Shown: piece after piece, positions 47,650 to 58,684 of the stretch | Numbering within the stretch: the first letter of the stretch is position 1 | How the letters are laid out: each line of letters begins with the position of its first letter | DNA from: Microcaldota archaeon | Lineage (GTDB): Archaea; Micrarchaeota; Micrarchaeia; Anstonellales; Bilamarchaeaceae | Direction of reading: 5' to 3' | Assembly (NCBI GenBank): GCA_030648615.1 | Contig: JAUSHJ010000040.1 | Location: forward strand, 1 to 64,000 | Length of the DNA: 64,000 nt | Notes under the pieces: model-generated | What the model was told of the DNA's origin: nothing | Database searches by the model: none | Seen by the model: the letters and a program-made list of their open reading frames with translations, nothing else | Translations under genes and position numbers: made by a program

Positions 47650-50600
47650 GTGAAAATTATGTCGGAAATAATCATAGAAAGACCAATTGAAAAAGACCTT
47701 CAAGAAAGCTATCTAGCTTACGCAATGAGTGTTATTATTGGCAGGGCAATTCCTGATGTAAGGGATGGCCTAAAACCAGTACACAGGAGAATTTTATTTT
47801 CGATGCATGATCTAGGGAATCACCATAATAAACCCTATAAAAAGAGTGCAAGAATAGTGGGTGACACTTTAGGAAAATATCACCCGCACGGTGATCAAGC
47901 TATATATGATTCACTTGTAAGAATGGCACAATCGTTTTCGTTACGATATATGCTAGTTGACGGTCAGGGAAATTTCGGATGTTTTACAAAAGATACTAAA
48001 GTTGCGTTGACAGATGGAAGAAGTTTGTCATTTGAAGAGTTAATTAAAGAATACAAAGAAGGAAAAAAGAATTATACATTTACAGTAGATCGAGATAATA
48101 AAATAAAAATAGCAGAGATAAAAAATCCAAGATTGACAAAAGAAAAAGCAGAATTAGTTAAAGTTATTCTTGATAATGGTGAAGAGATAAAATGTACTCC
48201 TAATCATAGATTTATGCTAAAAGACGGTACATATAAAGAAGCTAAGGATCTGGAATCTGGAAATTCTTTGATGCCATTATATTCTAGGTTATCAACAAAA
48301 GATGACGATCCAAATATCGTAGGATATAAAATGATTTATAACTCTTCTGAGGAAAAATGGGTATACGTCCATCATTTATCCGATGAATTTAATCTAGAAA
48401 ATGGCGTCTATGCAAGAAGCGCTGGCAGAATCAGGCATCATATAAATTTTAATAAACTTAACAACAATCCAGAAAATATCAAAAGAATGGACTGGAAAGA
48501 GCATTGGGTATTACATTACAACTTGACTTCTCAAAAACATATAAATGATCCAGAGTACAGGAGAAAACTGGCAGAAGGAAGAAAACAATTTTGGAGTGTT
48601 GAAGAAAATAAGAAACTCCTATCAAAGAGAACTTCAAAGAGAAATAAGGAGAACTGGGAAAAACCATTATATAGAGCTAAAATGTCTCAAAAACTTAGTG
48701 AAATAAATAAATTATATATTGAAAATCATCCAGAAAAAAGACAAGAATTTAGTGCTAGATTAACTAACACACTAAAAAGATTATGGCAGACAGAATCCTA
48801 TAAATTAATAATGAAGGCAAATATTACGAAGGGAAATAAGAATCATACAACTAATAAAACTGGAAAAGTAAAATTTCTTAGAATATGTAAAGAAATTAGT
48901 ACTAATAGGGAAATTATTTGTGAAAAAACTTACGAAAATATAAGAAATATTCTCTATCCTTACGGATCAGCTACAACCTGGACTACTGCTTTGAAAAAAT
49001 ATTTTAATAATGATCCTAATCTAGTGCTGCAGGAATTAAATAAAAATCATAAGGTTACCAAAGTAGAGAAATTAGGTTATTTGGAAGATGTTTATGATTT
49101 AACTATAGATATTACGCATAATTTTGCTTTAGCCTCAGGAATTTTCGTTCACAATTCAATAGACGGGGATAATCCAGCTCACATGCGTTATACAGAGGTG
49201 AGAATGGCTCGTACAGCAGAAGAAATGCTTGAAGATATAGATAAAGAAACAATCGATTTCCTTCCTAATTTTGATGGTACGTTGAAAGAGCCTACAGTAC
49301 TCCCAAGTAAATTACCAAATTTACTTATAAACGGTACTTCTGGTATTGCTGTAGGTATGGCAACTAATATGCCGCCTCACAATCTCAATGAAATCGTTGA
49401 TGCTACTGTTGCAGTGATTGATGGTGCAGATGAATTGGTAGTCTTGAATATTGTTAAAGCACCTGATTTTCCAACAGGCGGAGAAATTGTTGGTAAGGGC
49501 GGAGTGTACAATGCTTACAAAACCGGAAGAGGGACTATAAGATTGCGTGGAAAAGCAGAGATAGATGAGAAAAAACACATTATTCGTATTACAGAAATTC
49601 CATACCAGATTACGAAGACTTCAATAATAGAATCAATTGCAGAATCAGCCAAGGAAAAACGCATAGAAGGAATCCGTGGCATACATGATAGAAGCGATAA
49701 GGATGGGATCGAAGTTATCGTAGAACTTTCCAGAGATGCAAATCCAGAAGTCGTACTTAATCAATTATACGTTCACAGTCCGCTTGAAACTACTTTCGGT
49801 ATTATTAATCTTGCAATTGTAGGAAAGGAGCCTAAAGTATTGTCTTTATTTAGCCTCATAAATGAATTTATAGGATTTAGAAAAGAGGTTATAACAAAGA
49901 GAACTAAATTTGAATTGAGAATTGCAGCAGAAAGGGCACACATATTGGAAGGATTGAGAATTGCTCTTGACAATATTGATGCAGTCGTAGCTTTTTTACG
50001 TGCTTCTAAGGATGTAGAATCTGCCAGAACTGGCATGATGGCTAACTATTCATTGAGCGAGAAGCAGGCTAATGCAATTCTAGATATGAAATTGCAGAAG
50101 TTAATTTCTTTAGAAAGAAAGAAGATTGATGATGAGTATGCAGAACTGAAGAAGACCATAGACTGGCTAAAGGAAATATTAGCAGATGTTGGCAAAGTAA
50201 TGAAAATCATCAAAGATGAACTGCTTGAAATAAAACAAAAATACGGAGATGAAAGAAGAACTAAAATTCTTGATATCGATGGCGACATAGTCACAGAAGA
50301 TCTTATACCTAATGATGATGTAGTTGTCGTAATCACCCAGCGTGGGTACATTAAACGAATGCTGCTTAACGAATACAAATCTCAGCACAGAGGGGGCAAA
50401 GGAGTAATCGGTGCAGAAACAAAGGAAGAAGACTTTGTGCGAGATCTCATAGTTACAAAGAACAAGAATTACATGCTATTCTTTACAGACAAAGGAAGAG
50501 TTTTCTGGCTTAAAGCATACCAGATACCAGAATCAGGAAGATATGCAACCGGAAAAACAATTGTTAGCATGCTGGATCTCAAGGAGGAAAAAGTAAATTC

Positions 50601-51360
50601 CTGGATAACTGTTGATCAGTTCAACGAAAATGAGTTTTTAGTGATGGCTACCAAGAACGGAATATTAAAGCGAACTTCTCTTATGAATTTTAGTAATCCT
50701 AGAAAGAACGGTGTCATTGCAATTACTCTGAAGGAGAACGATCAGCTTGTCGATGTGATAAAAAGTAATGGTAAGCAGGAAATGATACTTGCTACTCGTT
50801 TCGGTCAGGCTGTAAGATTTGATGAGAATGATGCAAGAGAACTTGGCAGAACAGGACAGGGTGTCATAGGTATTAGGTTGAAAGATGAAAATGACGCGGT
50901 CGTAGGAATTGCAGTATGCAATAAGCCCTCATTATTCACTATCACTGAAAATGGTTATGGGAAGAGGACTCCTATAGAAGAATATCGTTTACAAGCAAGA
51001 GGCGGTTCTGGAGTAATAAATATGAAGACCGAGGGAAGAAACGGCAGCGTCATAGGTATAGCTGGGGTAGAAGAGAGTGATGAAATAATTGTCATTACCA
51101 CTGGTGGTCAAGTTATAAGGACTTTCATAAAAGATATTTCAGTTATTGGTAGGAACACTCAGGGTGTCAGGATTATTCGTTTGGACGAAACCGCGAAAGA
51201 GAGGGTTGCGAATTTTGCAGTTGTGCATGCAGGAGCGGTAGTAGCTGTAGCGGATGGAATTAATGATGTAGAAGCTGGGGTCAATAAGATAGAGGATATA
51301 AAAAGCGAAACAGAAAATGAAAATAAAGAAGAAAATTTACCTAAAGAAGAAGGAAAATAA
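47650..51360 (+). CDS. gyrA: DNA gyrase subunit A with intein
   Basis: YAMSVIIGRAIPDVRDGLKPVHRRILFSM, VDGQGNFG|C...HN|SIDGDNPAHMRYTEVRM, C-terminal beta-pinwheel GRTGQGVIGIRL. Confidence 0.97.
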   Translation: MKIMSEIIIERPIEKDLQESYLAYAMSVIIGRAIPDVRDGLKPVHRRILFSMHDLGNHHNKPYKKSARIVGDTLGKYHPHGDQAIYDSLVRMAQSFSLRYMLVDGQGNFGCFTKDTKVALTDGRSLSFEELIKEYKEGKKNYTFTVDRDNKIKIAEIKNPRLTKEKAELVKVILDNGEEIKCTPNHRFMLKDGTYKEAKDLESGNSLMPLYSRLSTKDDDPNIVGYKMIYNSSEEKWVYVHHLSDEFNLENGVYARSAGRIRHHINFNKLNNNPENIKRMDWKEHWVLHYNLTSQKHINDPEYRRKLAEGRKQFWSVEENKKLLSKRTSKRNKENWEKPLYRAKMSQKLSEINKLYIENHPEKRQEFSARLTNTLKRLWQTESYKLIMKANITKGNKNHTTNKTGKVKFLRICKEISTNREIICEKTYENIRNILYPYGSATTWTTALKKYFNNDPNLVLQELNKNHKVTKVEKLGYLEDVYDLTIDITHNFALASGIFVHNSIDGDNPAHMRYTEVRMARTAEEMLEDIDKETIDFLPNFDGTLKEPTVLPSKLPNLLINGTSGIAVGMATNMPPHNLNEIVDATVAVIDGADELVVLNIVKAPDFPTGGEIVGKGGVYNAYKTGRGTIRLRGKAEIDEKKHIIRITEIPYQITKTSIIESIAESAKEKRIEGIRGIHDRSDKDGIEVIVELSRDANPEVVLNQLYVHSPLETTFGIINLAIVGKEPKVLSLFSLINEFIGFRKEVITKRTKFELRIAAERAHILEGLRIALDNIDAVVAFLRASKDVESARTGMMANYSLSEKQANAILDMKLQKLISLERKKIDDEYAELKKTIDWLKEILADVGKVMKIIKDELLEIKQKYGDERRTKILDIDGDIVTEDLIPNDDVVVVITQRGYIKRMLLNEYKSQHRGGKGVIGAETKEEDFVRDLIVTKNKNYMLFFTDKGRVFWLKAYQIPESGRYATGKTIVSMLDLKEEKVNSWITVDQFNENEFLVMATKNGILKRTSLMNFSNPRKNGVIAITLKENDQLVDVIKSNGKQEMILATRFGQAVRFDENDARELGRTGQGVIGIRLKDENDAVVGIAVCNKPSLFTITENGYGKRTPIEEYRLQARGGSGVINMKTEGRNGSVIGIAGVEESDEIIVITTGGQVIRTFIKDISVIGRNTQGVRIIRLDETAKERVANFAVVHAGAVVAVADGINDVEAGVNKIEDIKSETENENKEENLPKEEGK
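47980..49155 (+). mobile_element. HNH-containing intein in GyrA (392 aa)
   Basis: CFTKDTKVALTDG ... RHHINFNKLNNNPENIKRMDWKEHWVLHY ... VYDLTIDITHNFALASGIFVHN|S. Confidence 0.9.
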
Positions 51361-51365
51361 AGAGA

Positions 51366-51752
51366 TTATTTGCAGTAAGGAATAATTTTTTCATCAAATA
51401 ATGACAAATCTCCTACAACTTTAAAAGTAATTTTTACGTTTTTCTTTAATGGATCTTCCTTTAAACCATCTAAAGCTATTTTTTGTCCATTTATTGCAAA
51501 ATCAGAATTAGTAGCCATTGTCACTTTTTTACCATCTTTTTCAGTGATTATAATCCTATTGCTATGATTATCTTTGCAAATATCTTCTGATAACAATTCT
51601 TGCAATGCGGCTTTCCTTGCTGGTCTTAATTGCTCGGCTTCTATCTTTGCATTTGTGAATTCTCTATTCAATTTTATGGATCCCCAGACAATTCCAATGG
51701 TACATAGGGCGCTTATTCCGATTACAATTTTTTGTTTTGTAGTTATTGCCAT
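51366..51752 (-). CDS. Hypothetical membrane-anchored protein
   Basis: N-terminal TM segment; intact ORF. Confidence 0.55.
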   Translation of the reverse strand: MAITTKQKIVIGISALCTIGIVWGSIKLNREFTNAKIEAEQLRPARKAALQELLSEDICKDNHSNRIIITEKDGKKVTMATNSDFAINGQKIALDGLKEDPLKKNVKITFKVVGDLSLFDEKIIPYCK

Positions 51753-51828
51753 AAATTCACCTTAATAATATTAATATTTAAATCTATATATTTCACCAGT
51801 TTATGTCTGGTGGTTTTTGACATATTTT

Positions 51829-52090
51829 CATGTGTCAATTCGGCACGGAAACTCATGGTTTGACGCGTAACGCCGCGTCAAATATTGACACGATACGTCG
51901 TGTCAATGGATTGTCAATACTTTGTTGACAAATAGTGTCACGAATTGTCGTGACACTGGTTTTAACCTTGGGAGGAAGTGCCGAATTTACACAACTTTGC
52001 CCTCCCAATTGTTCGACGCTTCGAACAATGGGCATATTGTTGCTTATAGCAACAATCTTGTAGGCTGTGGTGGCCGAATGGGCAAATCAT
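51829..52090 (+). repeat. Two-stem structured element, copy 1, expanded by hairpin insertions
   Basis: CATGTGTCAATTCGGCACGGAAACTCATGGTTT...TTTTAACCTTGGGAGGAAGTGCCGAATTTACACAACTTTGCCC...GGCTGTGGTGGCCGAATGGGCAAATCAT. Confidence 0.85.
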
Positions 52091-52095
52091 CTAGA

Positions 52096-52539
52096 TTATT
52101 GCGTTTCCAAAAGTCGGACAAAATTTATTCCATCTGGGATGTAACACGATCTGAAAACACCACCTTTATAAGAATAAACAAGAGCTGAACCTCTTGCCCA
52201 GTCATACATCAATTTCTCGTACATTTCTGCCTGTTGAGGGTCTACCCTTACAAATACATTTGTTCCAGAACCATTCCATGTAAGTGGAACTATATTTCCA
52301 TCAGCAATAGCTCCATATATTTTCAATGGAAGTGGCCCTCTTTGCACAGAAAAACTTACACAATCTGCCAAGGGTGCGGGTAATTTCGGATGATCATTTA
52401 TTATTGCCCGTATGCCTTTTTTAACCTCTAGAACTATCGGGCCTTCCAGCATTGTAGGAGTTGCACGCATTTCTTTTGGCACATGCCTTTCTGCTGCTCT
52501 CATTGCTACTATTGTTGGTTTGTGATCATGAAGCTTCAT
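52096..52539 (-). CDS. Hypothetical protein
   Basis: 147-aa intact ORF. Confidence 0.5.
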   Translation of the reverse strand: MKLHDHKPTIVAMRAAERHVPKEMRATPTMLEGPIVLEVKKGIRAIINDHPKLPAPLADCVSFSVQRGPLPLKIYGAIADGNIVPLTWNGSGTNVFVRVDPQQAEMYEKLMYDWARGSALVYSYKGGVFRSCYIPDGINFVRLLETQ

Positions 52540-52620
52540 AAGTAAGTTAATTATTAGTAGATTTTTTAAAGTTAACTTAAATCAGAACTTTCAACCACAT
52601 TATAACTAGATTGTTGAAAA

Positions 52621-53148
52621 TTATTCCCTACACTTGAACTTCTTGGTAGGTGTATACACCGGACCCTTGGGTTTCACATCGCTTCTGTAAAGATAAAAGC
52701 TATCACATTGGAACTTTCCAATTCCATCGTGCTTGTGCTTATCAAGAAACGGGAGAATTTCTATTTTCTCCCTGACTTTTGCAAGTGTTACATGCGAGGC
52801 AAATTCCTCTCGTTCAAACATGCCAGCTAATGCATCTTCTACTTGCTTATTCAATATGGCTAATTTTTCGCCTTCACAACCAATCCAAATTACGCGTACA
52901 TACTTTTCATTTGGAAATACGCCTATGGATTTAACCGAAATTTCAAATCTATCAAACTGAATTGATTTTAGCCTTGATTTAATTTCCTCTATCTTATCAT
53001 CATTTATATTACCTAAAAATTTCAAAGTTATGTGGAGTGCATTCCCTTCCACTAACTTCATGCCTTCTTCAGGCAGCGCTTTTTGTAATATAGAAATCTT
53101 TGCCTTAAGTTCTTCCGGAATATCTATTGCTATGAATAATCTTTGCAT
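52621..53148 (-). CDS. thpR: RNA 2',3'-cyclic phosphodiesterase
   Basis: RLFIAIDIPEELK, LHITLKFLGNI, FASHVTLAKVRE (two HxT motifs). Confidence 0.93.
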   Translation of the reverse strand: MQRLFIAIDIPEELKAKISILQKALPEEGMKLVEGNALHITLKFLGNINDDKIEEIKSRLKSIQFDRFEISVKSIGVFPNEKYVRVIWIGCEGEKLAILNKQVEDALAGMFEREEFASHVTLAKVREKIEILPFLDKHKHDGIGKFQCDSFYLYRSDVKPKGPVYTPTKKFKCRE

Positions 53149-53152
53149 ATAA

Positions 53153-53959
53153 TCACACTCTTGAATTAATCAGGTAAATAATATAAGCAAGTACCCATGT
53201 TGGTAATAGTGAAATTATCGTTCCAAGGTAGAGGCCAAATATCGGATAAGAGAAATAAACTGCCAACGCATAAAAGACAAAAACCACATAAGGTGGAATA
53301 AGACTACGTGCAAATGCCACAGCTTTTTCAATTCCATGGTCTTTCTGGAGTATGAAAAAGGATGAAGAAAATGCTGCCGGAAACATGGTAAATACTCCGC
53401 CCCAGACTGGGCCAAATAGTTTTCCTAGTAAAACTGCCATGGAAATTACAAATCCAGCTAGAATTGCTCTATATATAAAAAGTTTCATGGATTGTTTTAC
53501 TTTGTCCAATTCAATCTTGGCATTTTTCTTTTTAAAAAGAACATTTATTATTAAATAAACTAAAAAGAAAATTAGAATTGGTATTTGCAAATCATTATCT
53601 CTATATTGAATTATAAAAAATGCAAGAAATGCCCATACTAAAAGAGAAAACCATAGCGTGTTTTTCTTTAGTTTTTCTGAGAATTGAATAAATATCCCAA
53701 CAAAAATTAATGTTGCAGATAGGCTTAGCAAGGCAGGTGGTATAGTCTGCAATACAAATTCCACGGAGTTTGTAATTCCCATGAATAAAAATGATACCAA
53801 GGATGTAGTGGGTGTTGAAAGTAATGCTGTGCCAAATTTAACTCCGAAACGTTCAGCTAAATATAATGAAAGTGCAACCACTAGGCCACCGAATATGAAA
53901 GATAGGACTAACTGGAATAGAAATAATTCACTCAACATCAGATCACAATTTGTTTTCAA
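53153..53959 (-). CDS. Polytopic membrane protein
   Basis: Multiple TM segments; LLGKLFGPVWGGVFTMFPAAFSSSFFIL. Confidence 0.7.
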   Translation of the reverse strand: MKTNCDLMLSELFLFQLVLSFIFGGLVVALSLYLAERFGVKFGTALLSTPTTSLVSFLFMGITNSVEFVLQTIPPALLSLSATLIFVGIFIQFSEKLKKNTLWFSLLVWAFLAFFIIQYRDNDLQIPILIFFLVYLIINVLFKKKNAKIELDKVKQSMKLFIYRAILAGFVISMAVLLGKLFGPVWGGVFTMFPAAFSSSFFILQKDHGIEKAVAFARSLIPPYVVFVFYALAVYFSYPIFGLYLGTIISLLPTWVLAYIIYLINSRV

Positions 53960-55073
53960 ATTCCTTTGCCATTTCTAAAAGTTTCTTCCTTCCATCTAAT
54001 GTGATGGCAAATCTAGCCATTCTTTGTGTTTTCTTTTGCATTTCAGAGTTAGTTGCATGATCTACTATGAGTTCTTTTAACATTATTTCAGGAGTTCGGT
54101 AGTCTATCTTAGTTCCTAAACCTAGTTCCTGTATCATGGCCGCATTAGATTCCTGTTCAAAATGGAAATTATACGGAACGGATACTATTGGTTTTCCCAT
54201 GGAAACCGCTTCCATTAAAGTGGAATGTCCCCCTCCACATATTATTACTGAAGCATTTGCCATTAGTGGAAACGGATCAGACATTTTATCATAAACACGG
54301 AGATTGGGTAGCTTTTCAATTTCATCCTGTCCCTCACCAATTACAAGATCGAATTCATAGTCTCTTAGTTCTTTTGCAACATTTACTAATTTTTTAATTG
54401 CCTGGTTATCATGCCCAAAACCACGAACAAAACCAAAGACACGTTTTTTATTGTTTTTCTTTACAATTACCTCTGAAATATTTTTTTGTATTAATGGTCC
54501 AATATACTCTGTCTTTTCAGTTAACTGAGGAGAAAGAAGAATATTTTTTTCACAGATCGTAAACGGAGCTGGAAAATCAGGAATCAATATCTTATCTACA
54601 TACCCAAGAATGGTATAATTTATCTGTTTAACCGCATTGCCTATCCATCGTAATGCTTCATTCCGATCGGAAAAAAATCTATCTATATTTGTTTGGTTTA
54701 ATATCATCCAGAATGGTATTCCTTGCATTTTTGCAATTATTGCCGGAGAGAAGAAACTATCAGAAATAATTAGGTCTGGTTTTTCTTTTTTTATTAATTT
54801 CTGGTGTGACAGTGCACTCGATACGTCCATCTTTTTTATGGTCGTTACAATAGATTCTTGTATGTCTAACGCTCCCTTTTTTCCTATTAGCTTTATTTCA
54901 GATGGGACTTCAATGACGTCGAGTCCTTTTGAGATTGCAAATTCTCTTGCATATCCATAGGATGCAAATATGACTTCGTGTTCCTTTAGAAGTATTTTCC
55001 CTGCTGCTATAGTTCGGCTAGTATGGCCCAAACCTTCGCCACAAAAATAATACAATATTTTCATAATTATCAT
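53943..55073 (-). CDS. GT-B fold glycosyltransferase (MurG/UGT-like)
   Basis: YYFCGEGLGHTSRTIAAGKIL ... ASVIICGGGHSTLMEAVSMGKPIVSVPYNFHFEQESNAAMI. Confidence 0.85.
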   Translation of the reverse strand: MIIMKILYYFCGEGLGHTSRTIAAGKILLKEHEVIFASYGYAREFAISKGLDVIEVPSEIKLIGKKGALDIQESIVTTIKKMDVSSALSHQKLIKKEKPDLIISDSFFSPAIIAKMQGIPFWMILNQTNIDRFFSDRNEALRWIGNAVKQINYTILGYVDKILIPDFPAPFTICEKNILLSPQLTEKTEYIGPLIQKNISEVIVKKNNKKRVFGFVRGFGHDNQAIKKLVNVAKELRDYEFDLVIGEGQDEIEKLPNLRVYDKMSDPFPLMANASVIICGGGHSTLMEAVSMGKPIVSVPYNFHFEQESNAAMIQELGLGTKIDYRTPEIMLKELIVDHATNSEMQKKTQRMARFAITLDGRKKLLEMAKEFENKL

Positions 55074-55130
55074 GTGTCAATTTGACACCAGAATTTACAT
55101 AACTCTCAATTGTTGCATTGCAACACTAGG
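55071..55130. repeat. Short remnant/variant of the 51.8 kb and 58.5 kb element
   Basis: CATGTGTCAATTTGACACCAGAATTTACATAACTCTC followed by TTGTTGCATTGCAACA. Confidence 0.55.
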
Positions 55131-55246
55131 CATAGAGATTTAAATCATAAAACTAAATAAAAATCTATATGTGATCCAATAATGTCGGATCAATCTATGC
55201 ACAGCCAAAGTTTTAAGATAGTGGTTGTGCAATTGGAATAACTTAG

Positions 55247-56497
55247 GTGGTTGTGCATATGGTAACTTCTGATTATGAGATATTTAGTTCATCAAGTAAA
55301 GAACTCTCTTGTATGTTTGCTGAAAACACGATAAAAGTCAAGGAGTTCTCAGAGAATTCTGGCTATGGCATACGTGCTCTAAAGGACAAGAAAGTTGGGT
55401 TTTCTTACTGTAGTTCAGAAAAAGACATTAAGGATACTATAGAAAAAGCAGCAACGCTTTCAAAATTCTCTCCTATTTCCACATTTTCATTCCAGGAAAA
55501 ACAACATTTTGAAAAGTTAAATTCTTATGATCCAAAAATAGCAGAACTCAGTGAGGAAGAAATGAAGTCTGCTGTAGCTCAGATTGCAGACATAGTGAAA
55601 TCGGTGAAAGCAAGACCAAGAATATACTTTTCAACAGGAACTGAAAATATTTCTCTAGAGAATATTACTGGTTTTACCGGTAGTTACCAGAAAACTGGAG
55701 TTAGTGTTTATGCTGAAGCTACATTAGGTAAAGGTTACGGTTTTGGTTATTTATCTTCAATAAGTTTACCAAAAGATTTTTCCATAGTTGGGCAGCAGGC
55801 TGCAGAAATGGTTAAGGCAATGCAGAAACCTAAGAAACCCGAGACTGGTAGCTATACTGTTGTATTTACTCAGGAAGCTCTTCATAGTCTTTTAGAAGTT
55901 TTCCTGCCTTCCTTCTCAGGTGACTGGAAAAGAAAAAAGATATCTACACTTACAAATTCCATTGGCAAAAAAATACTCAGTGAAAAGCTTAGCATATATG
56001 ACAATGCTACTTTGCCTGCTTCAGGGATTCAACCATTTGATGACGAAGGAGTAAGATCTTGCAAGAGAGCAATTATAGAGAACGGAGTGTTCAAACAATT
56101 TATATACAATCGAGAAATAGCTGCACTGGATAATGTTCAAGAGAGTGGTTTCTGCACCAGAGAAGGTTTTTCATCTCCCCCTTCATTAGGTTCTTCTAAT
56201 TTAGAAATTTCTCCAGGAGATTATACTAGCTTTGAAGAAGAATTAGATGATTTTCTTCTTGTAAAATCTCTTCATGGGACGCATACGTCAAACATGACTA
56301 CTGGTGATTTTGGAGTAGAAGTTAACGTTGCATTTCACATGAAAAACGGCAAGCAGACTTCAATGCGCGGTTTCATGATAAGTGAAAACATATTTAATCT
56401 TTTCACACGCATAAAAGCAATTGAGAAAAAACAAAAAATTCATGATAATTTAATATGTTCTAGAATAGCATTTGAAAATGTAAAGGTGGTTTCATAG
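55247..56497 (+). CDS. pmbA: TldD/PmbA family protein
   Basis: [24 protein letters not shown] ... [30 protein letters not shown]. Confidence 0.88.
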   Translation: MVVHMVTSDYEIFSSSSKELSCMFAENTIKVKEFSENSGYGIRALKDKKVGFSYCSSEKDIKDTIEKAATLSKFSPISTFSFQEKQHFEKLNSYDPKIAELSEEEMKSAVAQIADIVKSVKARPRIYFSTGTENISLENITGFTGSYQKTGVSVYAEATLGKGYGFGYLSSISLPKDFSIVGQQAAEMVKAMQKPKKPETGSYTVVFTQEALHSLLEVFLPSFSGDWKRKKISTLTNSIGKKILSEKLSIYDNATLPASGIQPFDDEGVRSCKRAIIENGVFKQFIYNREIAALDNVQESGFCTREGFSSPPSLGSSNLEISPGDYTSFEEELDDFLLVKSLHGTHTSNMTTGDFGVEVNVAFHMKNGKQTSMRGFMISENIFNLFTRIKAIEKKQKIHDNLICSRIAFENVKVVS

Positions 56498-58485
56498 TAA
56501 AAAACTTTAAGACAACAGAAGAAATAGACGTACCAAAAAAGCTCATAGATCAGATAATAGGTCAGGAAAAAGCAGCAGACATAGTGAAGAAAGCTTCACA
56601 ACAAAAGCGTAATGTTTTGTTGATCGGTCCTCCTGGTACTGGTAAGAGTATGCTTGCCCAGGCCATGGCAGAATTGATGCCAATAGAAGAGTTGGAAGAT
56701 GTTTTAGCTTATCCGAATCCACATAATGAAAATCAGCCAATGGTACGTATAGTAAAAACATATCCTAGTTATAATGAAATAATAAAAAATCAGGAATTTT
56801 TAAGGTATTATAGTCCACAGGAAATAGCACTGATAAAAAAATTAGGTGATGAGAAGCGGACAGGTGAATTTCCAAAAGTTCTCAAAACTGGTTTAGGGAG
56901 GAGAATTGCCAATTATAAAAAACTCGAGGATAACGTTGCGTCAATTTCTCCACTTGCAATAATCTCCATACTCGGTCTTATTTTACTTGGTGTAATTTTC
57001 TTTGCTCCTATCTCAGAAAATATAAAATGGTTTATTCTTGCAGCAGTGCTTGGATTAGGTTTTCTCTATGTTATTTCAAATGCAACTGCGGGGCTTAGCA
57101 GGAGACTCACTCCATTTGAGCAACCGAATCCTAAATTAATTGTTGATAATACTGAGAAGTCAACTGCACCATTTGTTGATGCCACCGGAAGTAAGGCAGG
57201 TGCTCTTCTCGGAGATTGTAAACACGATCCACTCCAGAGCGGAGGATTAGGTACTCCAGCTCATCTTCGTGTAGAATCAGGTGCAGTTCACCGTGCCAAT
57301 AAAGGTGTATTATTCATAGATGAAATAGCTTCCTTGAAAATGAACTGGCAACAGGAGCTATTGACAGCAATGCAGGAGAAAAAATATCCAATTACTGGCC
57401 AGAGTGAAATGAGTTCAGGTGCATTGGTTAAAACTCAGGCAGTTCCTTCAGATTTTGTTTTAGTTGCTGCTGGGAATTTGCCAGATATGCAGCAGATACA
57501 TCCCGCTCTTCGTTCTAGAATACGTGGTGGTGGCTACGAAATTTATGTTGAAGATAATATGGAAGATAGTCCTGAAAACGAAGAAAAGATTGTGCAGTTC
57601 GTAGCTCAGGAAGTTAAAAAAGATGGTAAGATTCCTCACTTTACTAGAGATGCAGTAGAAATGATGATTGAAGAAGCTAGAAGAATGGCTGGTAGAAAGA
57701 ATAAATTCACACTTAATCTAAGAGAACTCGGTGGTCTTGTAAGAGCTGCAGGAGATATTGCAAAGGAGAAGAAAGCGAAATACGTAGAACGTGAGCATGT
57801 TACTGCAGCTAAAAAGATATTCAATTCCATTGAAGCACAACTGGGAAGAAAAATGATTGAAGTTAAGCGAGAGTATCAAACTATCATGACTTCCGGTAGT
57901 GCTGTAGGCAGAGTAAATGGTCTTGCTGTTTTAGGGGAGAGTATGGCTGGTCTCGTATTACCTATAGTGGCAGAAGTAACTCCTGCTGCAAGCAAGAATG
58001 AAGGAAAAGTAATTGCTACAGGGAAACTTGGAACTATTGCGAAAGAGGCAGTAGATAACGTTTCTGCAATAATCAAGAAATATATCGGCACAGATATTTC
58101 ACAGAAGGATATCCATATTCAATTTTTACAGACATACGAAGGAGTTGAAGGAGATTCTGCAAGTATTTCCATTGCTGTTGCAGTCATTTCAGCAATGGCA
58201 GGAGCTCCGATAAAACAGGATTTAGGTATGACTGGTTCACTTGATGTTCGTGGCGGGGTTTTGCCTATAGGCGGTGCAACTTCAAAGATTGAAGCTGCCA
58301 TGGATAGCGGATTGAAACGAGTATTAATTCCTTTCAGTAATGCAGAAGATGTTTATATGAGCAAAGATCGGAAAGGTAAGATCGAGATTATAAAAGTCAA
58401 GAATATTGTCGAAGTTTTGCAGAATGCGCTTGAGGATTGCAAGGAGAAAAAGGAATTAATTGCAAAGATGAAAAGACAGGCTTAA
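56494..58485 (+). CDS. lonB: Archaeal membrane Lon protease (LonB), apparent ATA start
   Basis: [48 protein letters not shown]; two [18 protein letters not shown] Ser and [10 protein letters not shown] Lys catalytic dyad. Confidence 0.95.
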   Translation: MVKNFKTTEEIDVPKKLIDQIIGQEKAADIVKKASQQKRNVLLIGPPGTGKSMLAQAMAELMPIEELEDVLAYPNPHNENQPMVRIVKTYPSYNEIIKNQEFLRYYSPQEIALIKKLGDEKRTGEFPKVLKTGLGRRIANYKKLEDNVASISPLAIISILGLILLGVIFFAPISENIKWFILAAVLGLGFLYVISNATAGLSRRLTPFEQPNPKLIVDNTEKSTAPFVDATGSKAGALLGDCKHDPLQSGGLGTPAHLRVESGAVHRANKGVLFIDEIASLKMNWQQELLTAMQEKKYPITGQSEMSSGALVKTQAVPSDFVLVAAGNLPDMQQIHPALRSRIRGGGYEIYVEDNMEDSPENEEKIVQFVAQEVKKDGKIPHFTRDAVEMMIEEARRMAGRKNKFTLNLRELGGLVRAAGDIAKEKKAKYVEREHVTAAKKIFNSIEAQLGRKMIEVKREYQTIMTSGSAVGRVNGLAVLGESMAGLVLPIVAEVTPAASKNEGKVIATGKLGTIAKEAVDNVSAIIKKYIGTDISQKDIHIQFLQTYEGVEGDSASISIAVAVISAMAGAPIKQDLGMTGSLDVRGGVLPIGGATSKIEAAMDSGLKRVLIPFSNAEDVYMSKDRKGKIEIIKVKNIVEVLQNALEDCKEKKELIAKMKRQA

Positions 58486-58513
58486 CTAAGGTAATAAAAT
58501 GTTGTTTAAAACT

Positions 58514-58642
58514 CATGTGTCAATTCGGCATGGAAACTCATGGTTTTAACTTTGGGAGGAAGTGCCGAATTTACACAACTTTGCCCTTCGGCCCTAATGA
58601 AACCACAGCCTTTAGGCTGTGGTGGCCGAATGGGCAAATCAT
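58514..58642 (+). repeat. Two-stem structured element, copy 2, compact
   Basis: TTCGGCATGGAAACTCATGGTTTTAACTTTGGGAGGAAGTGCCGAA then TTTGCCCTTCGGCC...ACCACAGCCTTTAGGCTGTGGTGGCCGAATGGGCAAA. Confidence 0.85.
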
Positions 58643-58684
58643 ATTATTTTTTTGTTATTTGATTCTAAAAAGGTTTTGGTCAGA

